Assembly: GCA_047630175.1 (NCBI GenBank) | Contig: JBLHVI010000005.1 | Coordinates: forward strand, 1-64,000 | Length of the DNA stretch: 64,000 bases | Direction: 5' to 3' | DNA from: UBA4582 sp047630175 | Lineage (GTDB): Bacteria; Pseudomonadota; Gammaproteobacteria; Pseudomonadales; Azotimanducaceae | Part shown: in pieces, positions 43,867 to 52,150 of the stretch | How positions within the stretch are numbered: position 1 is the first letter of the stretch | Layout: each line of letters begins with the position of its first letter | The notes under the pieces: generated by a model | Told to the model about the DNA's origin: nothing | What the model saw: the letters and a program-made list of their open reading frames with translations, nothing else | The model's database searches: none | Made by a program: the position numbers and the translations under genes

Positions 43867-44982
43867 CTAAAAGTCCCTCGGCAAATAGGCGTGGTCTTTC
43901 CACAACTGATAGGTTTTTGAAAATTTCTTTTGCGATGCCCATATGCGCGCAAAATCAGCATCTTTGCGGGCTTCTTCAGACAGTACCTGCTCTGTTACGT
44001 TGCGAAGCTGTCGAAGAATTTCTCGGGGGAATTTCTTGGCAGTGACACCTTTGGCAGGGAAGCCAGCCATCACATTGCCTTGCAACGCCTCCGCGCGCGA
44101 CAGGTTACGAATCACGCCCGCCGTGCACGCCATCTCGATCAGCGCTTGATCAGCGGGATCCAAAGCGGACCAGACGGATTGGTTAACCACCAAATGAGCC
44201 GCAGTAAAAGTCTGGTGCCAGCCAGGGAAGTAATTGAACTTGGCAACACGATCAAACCCAAGCATTTGATCAACAACTGGCAGTGAGAACTCCGTCGCGT
44301 CAATAGCCCCCTTCTCAAGGGCCTGAAAAATCTCGCCACCCGGCAACATCGTGACCGACGCCCCAAGCTTCTGCAACACCGCCCCGCCAAGCCCTGCGAA
44401 GCGAATTTTCAAGCCCTGAAAGTCTTCCAACGTGTCGATCGGGTGGCGAAACCAGCCCGCGGTTTCCGGGCCGATAATGCCACAGAGAATGGGGTGTACC
44501 TGATGAGGCGCATATAAGGCTTGGGTTAGCGCCTTGCCTTCGTCCTCATAATACCAAGCAGTAAACTCCCAAGGCTCCATACCAAAAGGCACCGCTGACA
44601 CCAACGGTGTCGCCGGTATTTTGCCAGCATCATAGCCTAGCCAGGTATAGCCAGCAGGGATCTTGTTGTCTCGCACGCCCTCGGTAATACTAAAAACAGG
44701 AATCAGCATGCCGGGCTCAAACACCTGCAAATTAACTCGACCCGCAGATGCCTGTTGCAAACTTTTCGCCACCAACAAGATATTGTCACCCAGAGCTGGC
44801 AAGTTAGTACCAAAGGCTACCGGCACGCGCCAGTTCACCGCGTCTCGAGACACGCTTTCTCCAACGTGCTGCGCAGGGCGCGCATCATCACGCAAGGCCA
44901 ACGCGCCCAATAGCCCTGCAAAAAAAGCAAAAGCGACGGCAACTAGCGCTGTCCTATTATTCCAAGGGTTTTTGCCCGGCAT
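43867..44982 (-). CDS. dctP: TRAP transporter solute-binding protein DctP family
   Basis: 371 residues. An N-terminal hydrophobic anchor or uncleaved signal (TALVAVAFAFFAGLLGALAL) leads into a DctP fold. LEDFQGLKIRFAGLGGAVLQKLGASVTMLPGGEIFQALEKGAIDATEFS is the family core, containing the carboxylate-binding arginine (KIRF). The YPGWHQ-type FPGWHQTF and final WASQKKF segments resemble binding proteins for 2-oxo acids such as TakP. That specificity is inferred. Upstream is an (ATT) repeat at about 45000. Confidence 0.93.
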   Translation of the reverse strand: MPGKNPWNNRTALVAVAFAFFAGLLGALALRDDARPAQHVGESVSRDAVNWRVPVAFGTNLPALGDNILLVAKSLQQASAGRVNLQVFEPGMLIPVFSITEGVRDNKIPAGYTWLGYDAGKIPATPLVSAVPFGMEPWEFTAWYYEDEGKALTQALYAPHQVHPILCGIIGPETAGWFRHPIDTLEDFQGLKIRFAGLGGAVLQKLGASVTMLPGGEIFQALEKGAIDATEFSLPVVDQMLGFDRVAKFNYFPGWHQTFTAAHLVVNQSVWSALDPADQALIEMACTAGVIRNLSRAEALQGNVMAGFPAKGVTAKKFPREILRQLRNVTEQVLSEEARKDADFARIWASQKKFSKTYQLWKDHAYLPRDF

Positions 44983-45097
44983 ATCGTTTTATCACCCACA
45001 TTATTATTATTATCGAGCGCATCGGCAGTATAATCCCACCGGTGTCTTGAGCCTAACCCTTCAGTTGACCATGGATTAAGTTTGGACTCGATTCCCG

Positions 45098-45126
45098 TTC
45101 GACCCGCGCTCGATCTCGGCTATAAT
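45098..45126 (+). promoter_or_regulatory. Promoter placing the transcript start on the ATG of the alpha/beta hydrolase
   Basis: TATAAT at 45121-45126 is perfect. A TCGACC-like -35 lies 16 bp before it (45099-45104). Seven bases after the -10 is the A of the ATG at 45134. No ribosome site is seen. The message may be leaderless. Confidence 0.55.
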
Positions 45127-45133
45127 AGACTCC

Positions 45134-46015
45134 ATGACTTCCCCAGACTGGTTTCACCAGGCCATTTCTCACCCCACATCCGAGCATTTCCTGCCGGTAG
45201 ACGGCGCCCGCATAGCCTATCGCAGTTGGAACGACAACAGCCCCCTACCCGGCTTGTTGTTCGTGCATGGCTATGGCGCGCACAGTCACTGGTGGGACTT
45301 CATTGCGCCCGCTTTTACCCAGCAATATCGAGTCGCCGCACTGGATCTCAGCGGCGCAGGCGATAGTGAGCATCGCCCGGCTTATTATGCGCGCACCTTC
45401 GCCAAAGAAATCCAGCAAGTCGCGCGCGCGTTAGGCGATCAAACTATTGTCGTCGGCCATAGCTTCGGCGGCGCCATGACACGCATTGCCGGCTTTGAGT
45501 ACGGCGCCGACCTAGGTGCAATCGTGCTAGTAGACTCTGCCGTATCGCGCCACACCGTCCAACACCAACCACCTGCTGAGCCGCGCGGCCGGGCACATTA
45601 TTACACTGACATTGAACAAGGCATGCGCCGTTTTCGCCTACGCCCGCCCCAGCCCTGCACCAATCATTTTCTGCTTGAACATATCGCTCGCCATTCATTG
45701 CGCGACACTTCAGAAGGATTTGTCTTCAAACTCGACCAAGCGCTTTTTGCTCACATGCCCGTGCCACCAACACCAGCATTGCCAGACGGCGCCAGCATGC
45801 TCAGCGCTATGGCCTGCCCAGTCGGCGCGATCTACGGAGACTTAAGCAAATTCTTTCCTGCCGATACGCGCCAACTGTTAACTGAACTGCTGCCAGCCAA
45901 GCTGATAAACACTATCCTTGACGCGCATCATCATGTATTTCTCGACCAACCCTTAGCGTTTATCGACAGCCTGCAACAACTCATCACACAGTTGAACAAA
46001 CCTAAATCAGCGTAA
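45134..46015 (+). CDS. Alpha/beta-fold hydrolase
   Basis: 293 residues. The oxyanion loop is HGYGAHSHWWDF, the nucleophile elbow GHSFGG (serine at about 113), and the histidine in DAHHHVFLD near 273. A helical cap lies between about 150 and 200. It is a soluble esterase or lipase-like enzyme with unknown substrate. The start ATG has a perfect TATAAT directly upstream and no ribosome site. It converges with the TauD gene. Confidence 0.88.
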   Translation: MTSPDWFHQAISHPTSEHFLPVDGARIAYRSWNDNSPLPGLLFVHGYGAHSHWWDFIAPAFTQQYRVAALDLSGAGDSEHRPAYYARTFAKEIQQVARALGDQTIVVGHSFGGAMTRIAGFEYGADLGAIVLVDSAVSRHTVQHQPPAEPRGRAHYYTDIEQGMRRFRLRPPQPCTNHFLLEHIARHSLRDTSEGFVFKLDQALFAHMPVPPTPALPDGASMLSAMACPVGAIYGDLSKFFPADTRQLLTELLPAKLINTILDAHHHVFLDQPLAFIDSLQQLITQLNKPKSA

Positions 46016-46160
46016 AATCGTTGGGCGGCTTTGTGCGGTAGTGAGGAAAGCCCGAAGGGCCATGCTGAGCAGCGCAACATCGAGCGCCAGAAGCTGAGGC
46101 CCATCATTAGCACACTGCAAAACATTGACTGACCAAAGCTAGACGCCGCAGAGAACTTTT

Positions 46161-46988
46161 CTAAACTACCGGGCGATCACTATCAATAGTAATGCGCTGC
46201 ATTCGCCGATGTTGCGGCCAATAGTCATTGATAGGGCGATGCTGAGTAATACGATTATCCCAGAAAGCGATTGAATCAGGCCGCCAGTGCATGCGGCAGC
46301 TGTACTCGGGGCTTTCCATGTGCGTGCATAAAAACTCAAGCAAAGCCCTACTTTCTCGCGCCTTCATCCCCTCAATTGAAGACGTAAACAGCGAATTAAC
46401 GAACAACCCCTTTCGACCCGACAGCGGATGTGTGCGGACAACCGGGTGAACAACAGGCGGATTATCGCGCACCATCGACGCCAGCCGCTCTCGGCCGCCG
46501 GGCGCCTCAAGACTCTCTTTAAACCCCACCTGAAAATCATGAACAGCTGACAGACCATCAAGAAATTGCTGAAGCTTGTCAGACAGTCCCTCATAGGCCG
46601 CCGACATGCTGGCAAACAACGTATCGCCACCTCGGTCGGGGATAATAACACCGTGCAAAATCGATCCCAGCGGCGGATTGGCGCGGAACGTCATGTCGGT
46701 ATGCCACTTTTCAATCTTCGACGGCCGGTCCTTGTCATTTTCGAGAATAGTGAGTTGCGGATATCCCTCAATATGCGGATACGCCTCATGCAGTTGCGGT
46801 TTACCAAAAAGTGCCGCCAATGCAGCATGCTGTGCGGGAGTTATCGCCTGATCCCGAAAGAACAGCACCTGGTGCTCAAGCAACGCGTCATTTAGGGTCT
46901 CATATTGGGCCTGACTGATAGGACTACACAGATCCAGCCCCGAAACCTCGGCGCCCAATGCCCCCGCTACCGGCGCTAGTGTTATCAC
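46161..46988 (-). CDS. TauD/TfdA-family Fe(II)/2-oxoglutarate dioxygenase
   Basis: 275 residues, GTG start after GGAGGT at 9 nt. The iron site is H96-x-D98 (WHTDMTF) and H250 (ITQHRPINDY), followed by R261/R262 that would hold 2-oxoglutarate. GAEVSGLDL and VLFFRDQAIT are typical of the TauD branch. The members hydroxylate taurine, alkyl sulfates or aryloxy acids. Without tauABC nearby, the substrate cannot be set. Confidence 0.9.
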   Translation of the reverse strand: MITLAPVAGALGAEVSGLDLCSPISQAQYETLNDALLEHQVLFFRDQAITPAQHAALAALFGKPQLHEAYPHIEGYPQLTILENDKDRPSKIEKWHTDMTFRANPPLGSILHGVIIPDRGGDTLFASMSAAYEGLSDKLQQFLDGLSAVHDFQVGFKESLEAPGGRERLASMVRDNPPVVHPVVRTHPLSGRKGLFVNSLFTSSIEGMKARESRALLEFLCTHMESPEYSCRMHWRPDSIAFWDNRITQHRPINDYWPQHRRMQRITIDSDRPVV

Positions 46989-47086
46989 CTTCGCTCACCT
47001 CCATCGATTAACGCCGGTCTCAACACCATGGTCGCTGTGCTGACACAATTATTGGCTATAACAGCTGTCGCTAACACGCCGATAGC

Positions 47087-47257
47087 CTAGCTAAGGCTAT
47101 CGATCTGCTGAGCTAGCTTGACCATTTTTGTCTCTAAATCAGCAATCAACTCTTTTGTTTTGTGCACAGAAAGCGCAACTACGCGGTTACCGCCGAGTTT
47201 TTTTAACCCAGTTTGCACATCTTCTGCAATGGCTTTCATATCGTCTTTTTGGCTCAT
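47087..47257 (-). CDS. Small coiled-coil hypothetical protein
   Basis: 56 residues starting MSQKDDMKAI after a strong CAGGAG site at 6 nt. It is helical with heptad-like spacing (MKAIAEDVQTGLKKL; LIADLETKMVKLAQQIDSL). No family was recognised. It lies alone between the TauD gene and the plus-strand gene at 47432. Confidence 0.65.
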   Translation of the reverse strand: MSQKDDMKAIAEDVQTGLKKLGGNRVVALSVHKTKELIADLETKMVKLAQQIDSLS

Positions 47258-47431
47258 GTCCAGCTCCTGAAACTTGCGCGCAATCATACTGGAAAGAAAA
47301 AATAGATTATAGGCTTGTGCCTGCAGATTGATCTGATTCCAGCACCTAACTCACAACAAACTGACACAATGCGTTATCATTAGCCGCCAGTGTGCATCCG
47401 CAGAGCAGAACCAACGTTAACAGGCGCGACA

Positions 47432-47749
47432 ATGAAAGAAGTATTGCAAACTCATTATCAAGGCGCAGAATTATCCCTAGAGTTGACCTCCACCGCGTCC
47501 GAAAACGCATCGCTTTGTGCCACCAATCACGGTGGTCTGGCGGCAACACTTCGGGTCAATGGTATCACCAGAGATGAGGCTAGCAGTCAGTCAAACACGA
47601 GCAAATTAAGACTCACCAGCACCGTGCAAACAGATTACGAGTGGCACGAGTTTATCGAGGCCATTGTTGATGTCACCGATACTACGGTCAACATACGTCT
47701 ATTGGCGAGCAACACCGAAGTCGCCAGCCTTACGGCACCGCGTACCTAA
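47432..47749 (+). CDS. Hypothetical protein
   Basis: 105 residues from ATG 47432 (MKEVLQTHY). It is Thr/Ser/Ala-rich with strand-like patterns (GAELSLELTSTASENASL; IVDVTDTTVNIRLLASN), so probably a small beta protein. No signal peptide or family was recognised. It ends 18 bp before the VOC gene and may be co-transcribed with it. Confidence 0.55.
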   Translation: MKEVLQTHYQGAELSLELTSTASENASLCATNHGGLAATLRVNGITRDEASSQSNTSKLRLTSTVQTDYEWHEFIEAIVDVTDTTVNIRLLASNTEVASLTAPRT

Positions 47750-47767
47750 ACTGGGAGCTTTGAATCG

Positions 47768-48463
47768 ATGAAGCTAGCCAAGCCCTGCATAGATATAGGC
47801 CTATACAGTGAACAAAAAGAGGCTCAATTCGCCTTTTGGCAAAATGACATTGGCCTTCCCTATGAGGAAATGGTCAAGCTTGGCGGCGGCCAGCAACAGC
47901 ATCGCCATAGTCTCAATGGGTCTATCCTCAAGCTAAATCACAGCCGTAATCCGTTACCCAGAGCCCGTCATTCGGGTTATGAGGAGTTACTGATTGCGCG
48001 AGCGGATATCACCGCACCTGTTACCCGGCAAGACCCAGACGGCAATCGAGTCACATTGGTACCAATGAACTATGCCGGGGTGACCGCCATTGGTGTGCGC
48101 CTAGTGGTTAGCAACCTAGCGCGCTTTGTTGTCTTCTATCGAGATATCCTTCAAATCGAACAGGTCAGTGACAACAGTTTCCGATGGGGAACCACCCTGT
48201 TGATGCTGCGCGAAGATACAGCGCAAAAGCCTGATGCAGGCATTCAGGGTCAGGGATTTCGCTACCTCACCGTGCAGGTCTGGCAAGTCGATGTTGAGCA
48301 CGCGGACTTTCTTGCGCGGGGCGGTCAACAAGCCCGCCCGCCAAAAACCCTCGGCACGACGGCGCGCGTATCTTTTTTGTATGACCCTGATTTGAATTGG
48401 ATTGAGGTCTCACAACGTGCATCTCTAACCGGAGATCTGCCCGGCGAACTCGCTAGATCATAG
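47768..48463 (+). CDS. VOC (glyoxalase/dioxygenase) superfamily protein
   Basis: 231 residues with GGGAGC before the ATG. There are two VOC modules. The first is IDIGLYSEQKEAQFAFWQNDIGLPYEEM, and the second, more typical, is IGVRLVVSNLARFVVFYRDILQIEQV...RYLTVQVWQVDVEH...SFLYDPDLNWIEVSQ. A glutamate near the end (WIEVSQ) is the usual metal ligand. The metal histidines are less clear. The reaction is unknown. Confidence 0.85.
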   Translation: MKLAKPCIDIGLYSEQKEAQFAFWQNDIGLPYEEMVKLGGGQQQHRHSLNGSILKLNHSRNPLPRARHSGYEELLIARADITAPVTRQDPDGNRVTLVPMNYAGVTAIGVRLVVSNLARFVVFYRDILQIEQVSDNSFRWGTTLLMLREDTAQKPDAGIQGQGFRYLTVQVWQVDVEHADFLARGGQQARPPKTLGTTARVSFLYDPDLNWIEVSQRASLTGDLPGELARS

Positions 48464-48635
48464 GGTTAAGGACTCAAGGGATCTAAGCATATGACATATC
48501 AATCATTCCGCTTTACGCCCTTGAAGATTCATACTAAGTTCCATAATAACCTGACCTAGCCTGGCAGTGACTATTCTCGCGATGACGACCCTGCTTAGCC
48601 TCGCGATCCGATCAATTCGACAGGAGACCCTGCTC

Positions 48636-49481
48636 ATGAGCGAGACAGCCGAACACAACATGACTGGTATCAATGGCGTAAAAGAAGAACCATTCAGCCT
48701 GTTTGCAGAGAATGCCCCGGACTGGCGCATCTGGTTTGGTCTGTCGGTGACGGTATTATGGTTAATTGTCTTGTCACTCTATATCGCAGGCTCCATCGGG
48801 TGGTCCAATATTGCCAGCTCGCCTATCGCCACCGTGGGTAATTTTCTCGAGGGCGCCTTTGCTCCACTAGCCTTTCTGTGGTTGGTAATTGGTTACTTTT
48901 TGCAGAAGAAAGAGCTGGCGCAAAATACTGCAGCCATCAAACTTCAGTATGTTGAGATTCAAAAGTCAGCGACTCAGGCCGTGATTCAGGCTGAAGCAAT
49001 CAGCGCCTCTGAATTGCACGCTCGTAGGGAATCGTTCTTGCGCATTGCTGAAAGTGTCAAGCAGCAACTCGGCGCTATCATGGGCTTTTTGTTCATATCG
49101 AGCCAAGGGGCTAGCGGGTCTGGGGCCGTCAGCAGCGAAAAAATATCAGAGCTATGGTCAAAGATGAGTCAAAACGACCCAGAGGTGTTTTCACGTTCCA
49201 TGCTCGAACTGCAGTTTCTTTATGACGAGAGTTACGCATATAAGGTGCTCTTTGGAACGCTCATCAGGACACGCCACTCAGAGAACTTTATTTTTAATTT
49301 TGAACGACTGCTGCGCGCTGCTGCCGCCTGTGATGAGGATAGGATGATTTACGACTCAGTTATGGGCAGTGCACATGGCTATATCTTTAGCCGTCTGGTA
49401 CGACTGCGAGACTTTCCGCCAGAGTCCTTCGTTTTCGGTATTTACGATTTTGACCCTGACAGCTATGACGTTGCACAGTGA
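48636..49481 (+). CDS. Membrane protein of unknown function
   Basis: 281 residues from the ATG after GGAGA at 8 nt (48636); the open frame to 48567 is less likely. Two membrane helices lie in the first third (WFGLSVTVLWLIVLSLYIAGSI and LEGAFAPLAFLWLVIGYFL). A helical cytosolic part follows (LAQNTAAIKLQYVEIQKSATQAVIQAEAI). No family was recognised. Its stop directly abuts the remnant metallo-beta-lactamase frame, so it may mark a recombination join. Confidence 0.65.
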   Translation: MSETAEHNMTGINGVKEEPFSLFAENAPDWRIWFGLSVTVLWLIVLSLYIAGSIGWSNIASSPIATVGNFLEGAFAPLAFLWLVIGYFLQKKELAQNTAAIKLQYVEIQKSATQAVIQAEAISASELHARRESFLRIAESVKQQLGAIMGFLFISSQGASGSGAVSSEKISELWSKMSQNDPEVFSRSMLELQFLYDESYAYKVLFGTLIRTRHSENFIFNFERLLRAAAACDEDRMIYDSVMGSAHGYIFSRLVRLRDFPPESFVFGIYDFDPDSYDVAQ

Positions 49482-49485
49482 ATAA

Positions 49486-49887
49486 AGCATCCACGTTAAT
49501 GATGAGGCCGTACGACTCACCCACATCCCCGCCGGTTACACTGATACAGATATCTACGTCTATTTTGACGATTCGACTGTACGCCACCATGGGGACCATT
49601 TTTTTAACGGTCGTTTTTCCTTTGTTGATTTCAACGGCGGTGGCAGTGTTGACGGCTTAATGCGCGGTATCGAAAACGCTGTGCGCCTCGTCGATGCGAG
49701 TACTCAAATTATTCCCGGTCATGGTGAGCGAGGAAACACCGAAGATTTGTTGCGTTACCAACAGATGCTACGTACAACAAGCTTAGTTGCAAAAACTAAC
49801 ATCGCGCGGGGCGACACCCTTGAGCAGATTCTAACAGCCAGCCTAGATAATCAGTGGGCCAGCTTTAGTCAGCACTTTATTACTTAA
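49486..49887 (+). pseudogene. 5'-truncated metallo-beta-lactamase-fold hydrolase
   Basis: The frame open from 49486 to the TAA at 49885 encodes the C-terminal half of an MBL-fold enzyme: HIPAGYTDTDIYVYF, HHGDHFFNGRFSFVDF, GGGSVDGLMRGIENAV and IIPGHGERGNTEDL. The HxHxDH metal motif of the N-terminal half is missing. An in-frame TAA at 49483-49485 ends the frame upstream. The ATG at 49660 would make only 75 residues, so the gene is almost surely broken. Confidence 0.75.
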
Positions 49888-49937
49888 AAGCGCTGACGTC
49901 ATACCCTCCACACTAATTATTCGAGCACAGAGAGCCA

Positions 49938-50525
49938 GTGAACCCAATAACCCACATCATCAACGATCGTAACGAAGCGCGTAAGCTAGGCGACAGTAAT
50001 GCTGACACTTGCTTTTTAGCGCTCGCTGACAAACAAGGCCAGGCATCAGTGCGCACGCTGGTGTTGCGGAATATCAGCGACAACCGATTCACTCTGTTCG
50101 TGAATAAAACCAGTCCGAAATGGCAGCTGCTCCAAGCCGGCGCCTCTTATGAGTTGTTACTGTGGTATCCAAGCATGCAGCGACAATATCGTGTTGGAGG
50201 AAGTATGCTGGAAATTGATCCGACGCTGATCAAAACGAACTGGATGCGTCGGCCGCTGGGCAGCAAGTTACTCGATCATGTCTATCATTCAATGAGTGCA
50301 CAGAGCAGCGAGATAGACTCACGGAACGCGCTAGTGACAGAGATTGCCCGTCTTCGACAAACCCATAAAATCGACGACATGCCCGCGCCCGAAGGGGTTG
50401 GCGGAGTAGAGCTAATTGCGACACGAATAGAGATGCTAGATCTGAACAGTGATGACCGCATCCATGACCGTCAAATTTTCAGATTGCATGAGGATAGCTG
50501 GCAGGCAACTGTTCTCATTCCGTAA
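49938..50525 (+). CDS. Pyridoxamine 5'-phosphate oxidase-like flavoprotein
   Basis: 195 residues, GTG start. The split-barrel FMN pattern is present: CFLALADKQGQASVRTLVLRNISDNRFTLFVNKTSPKW, then LLLWYPSMQRQYRVGG. It is shorter than PdxH, and its C-terminus (HDRQIFRLHEDSWQATVLIP) differs. It may oxidise pyridoxamine phosphate or act on another flavin substrate. Confidence 0.8.
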   Translation: MNPITHIINDRNEARKLGDSNADTCFLALADKQGQASVRTLVLRNISDNRFTLFVNKTSPKWQLLQAGASYELLLWYPSMQRQYRVGGSMLEIDPTLIKTNWMRRPLGSKLLDHVYHSMSAQSSEIDSRNALVTEIARLRQTHKIDDMPAPEGVGGVELIATRIEMLDLNSDDRIHDRQIFRLHEDSWQATVLIP

Positions 50526-50609
50526 CGCCAGTTCCATCTAGAGCGTTGCCTGAACCTCACCGAATAAACCTTGCCCAATGGAGGGGTTTTTATTCGGAAA
50601 ATAAGTACT

Positions 50610-50638
50610 TTGACAGACTCCGACGCCTGAGGTATGTT
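50610..50638 (+). promoter_or_regulatory. Sigma-70 promoter of the candidate RNA
   Basis: TTGACA at 50610-50615 is a perfect -35. Exactly 17 bp separate it from TATGTT at 50633-50638. The start would be near 50645. Confidence 0.75.
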
Positions 50639-50644
50639 CCTCTG

Positions 50645-50863
50645 GGCTCGCAAGAGTTACAACGCATTAGCCGTCCTAACCAGGGGGGACGTCCGATGTG
50701 CCGACCGACACCCTGAACGTAAAAGGAGGTGATCCTATCGACAATCAGTCTATGAAGGAGAGCCTTCGAGTAGACATAGCCTAAACTTAGCCTGTGTTCA
50801 ACTCGGAGTTTTCTCTCCATACGTTGACGGAGCCCCGGCGGATACTGTCCCTCGGGGCTTTTT
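50645..50863 (+). ncRNA. Candidate small RNA with anti-SD complementarity
   Basis: A promoter and a terminator bound about 220 nt. At 50723-50735 it contains AAGGAGGTGATCC, a 13-nt perfect complement of the 3' end of 16S rRNA. GAAGG/CCTTC at 50754-50767 and a CGTCC/GGACG stem near 50675-50690 can fold. A 10-codon ORF (ATG 50752, MKESLRVDIA) is too far from the SD-like stretch to be explained by it. A second frame from GTG 50729 is only 8 codons. GGA motifs (three in ANGGA context) also allow a CsrA/RsmA-binding RNA. The family is not recognised. Confidence 0.55.
50831..50863 (+). terminator. Rho-independent terminator of the candidate RNA
   Basis: AGCCCCG at 50831-50837 pairs with CGGGGCT at 50853-50859, followed by a T-run. 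There is no T-run on the minus strand, so it does not serve metR. Confidence 0.85.
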
Positions 50864-50961
50864 CGTTTCTATTGGTTAGCTTTTTATCACCGCTATTGGC
50901 TCAATAACGTCAGCTTTCTATCCACCCCAGCTATTTATCCACCCCAGCTGGGTTGTTAGCT

Positions 50962-51915
50962 TCAAACCGCGTTGCGCAATGCTGTTGCATCGCTAACGTC
51001 AGACACACGTCGAATGCCGACGAGATGACTGAAGCACGTATCAATTGCGGTACTCAAAAATTCCTGCATGAACGGCGTATCTTTTTGATCCTCACGAATA
51101 GCGGCGTACAAAGTCGACCAGACGCCCGCCTCACCCATTTTTTTTGCCAGTATGGTTTGGTTTTCCGTGTACTCGGTCAACGCCCAATTAGGTAGGCTCG
51201 CGACACCACGACCACTAGCGACCAACTGCACCATCATCGGTGTCAGCTCAGCAGTCCGAATATCCAATGGCTCAATGTCTGCAGGATCCAGAAACGCAGT
51301 AAACACATCCAGTCGGTCTCGCTCAACGGGATAGGTAATCAGCACTTGGTCTTGCAAATCCTTGGGCTCGACAAACGCCTTCCCCGCCAAGCTGTGTTGC
51401 TTGTCAATCGCGAGCAAAGCTTCGTATCGAAACAGCGGCACATACTCAATACCGGGCAAGTCCACCGGGTCTGAAGTAATGACTAAATCCAGGTCGCCAC
51501 GCACGAGGGCTGGTTGCGGAGCAAAATTAAAGCCACCGGTCAGATCCAACTCGACCTCCGGCCAGTTTCCCCGATAGCGATCGATACAAGGGATGAGCCA
51601 CTGAAAGCAACTGTGACATTCTATGCAAATATGTAATCGACCAGCCTCGCCACCAACCAGCCGAGCAATATCGCGCTCCGCCGTCCGAAACATGGGTATC
51701 GTCTCGTCTGCTAAGTTCAGCAGTCGACGCCCCGCACTGGTAAACCGCGGTGGCTTGGTCTTGCGCACAAATAGTGTACATTGCAGGCGTTCTTCTAAGT
51801 CTTTTAATTGGTGGGATAACGCTGACTGCGTGAGATACAAACGCTCTGCAGCCTCCACCAGACTCCCCGTGTCACGTAGCGCGACCAAAGTTTTTAAATG
51901 CCTGAGTTCTATCAT
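50962..51915 (-). CDS. metR: LysR-family methionine regulator MetR
   Basis: 317 residues from ATG 51915 (MIELRHLKTL). The winged HTH is LVEAAERLYLTQSALSHQLKDLEERL. The effector domain is strikingly like E. coli MetR, including IECHSCFQWLIPCIDRYRGNWPEVELDL and PALVRGDLDLVITSD. MetR uses homocysteine to control metE, metH and others; none is adjacent here. The longer frame to 51942 has no better site. It is divergent from the HD-domain gene. Confidence 0.93.
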   Translation of the reverse strand: MIELRHLKTLVALRDTGSLVEAAERLYLTQSALSHQLKDLEERLQCTLFVRKTKPPRFTSAGRRLLNLADETIPMFRTAERDIARLVGGEAGRLHICIECHSCFQWLIPCIDRYRGNWPEVELDLTGGFNFAPQPALVRGDLDLVITSDPVDLPGIEYVPLFRYEALLAIDKQHSLAGKAFVEPKDLQDQVLITYPVERDRLDVFTAFLDPADIEPLDIRTAELTPMMVQLVASGRGVASLPNWALTEYTENQTILAKKMGEAGVWSTLYAAIREDQKDTPFMQEFLSTAIDTCFSHLVGIRRVSDVSDATALRNAV

Positions 51916-51965
51916 TGACGTCACCATATGAGCCATATTCAAGATGCCGGGGGAAAACCCGTTAA

Positions 51966-51984
51966 ATTTCTCATAATAAGAAAT
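51966..51984. promoter_or_regulatory. Inverted repeat upstream of metR, possible operator
   Basis: ATTTCT (51966-51971) and AGAAAT (51979-51984) flank 7 bp, in the metR/HD-gene promoter gap, 50 bp before metR. It does not match the E. coli TGAA-N5-TTCA MetR box, but its place fits autoregulation. Confidence 0.35.
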
Positions 51985-52024
51985 ATCTGCTCAATTGACC
52001 AGCCATCACTATAATTGCACCTTT

Positions 52025-52041
52025 AAGCCGAGTTTCGGCTT
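52025..52041. repeat. Short perfect hairpin in the metR-HD gap
   Basis: AAGCCGA and TCGGCTT form a 7-bp stem with a 3-nt loop. No U-run follows on either strand. Confidence 0.5.
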
Positions 52042-52150
52042 GACTCAGCTGCACAAGCCGACACAATGGGGTGATCGGCCACAGCGATATGATAAAGAGA
52101 TTAAAAACCGTTTATAAACGGGTCATAAATAAATTGCGGGCACTGAAACT

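Larger units (their letters stand above)
50526..50961. other. 436-bp interval with a small-RNA-like transcription unit
   Basis: There is no protein gene of normal size. A hairpin (arms near 50560 and 50592) follows the PNPOx-like gene. The middle carries a complete promoter, a candidate RNA and a terminator. A 14-bp direct repeat with 17-bp period lies at 50919-50949, next to the metR stop. Confidence 0.7.

Noticed and set aside
44999..45013. (ATT) repeat upstream of dctP
   Set aside because: A short AT-rich microsatellite with no further structure.
49478..49660. Frame MNKASTLMMRPYDS... after the membrane protein
   Set aside because: The other frame of this DNA encodes a recognisable MBL fold; this one is out of frame and shows no family.
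50560..50598. Hairpin after the PNPOx-like gene as a terminator
   Set aside because: The stem CCGAATAAA/TTTATTCGG is real, but no T-run follows it on either strand, so it is not called as a terminator.
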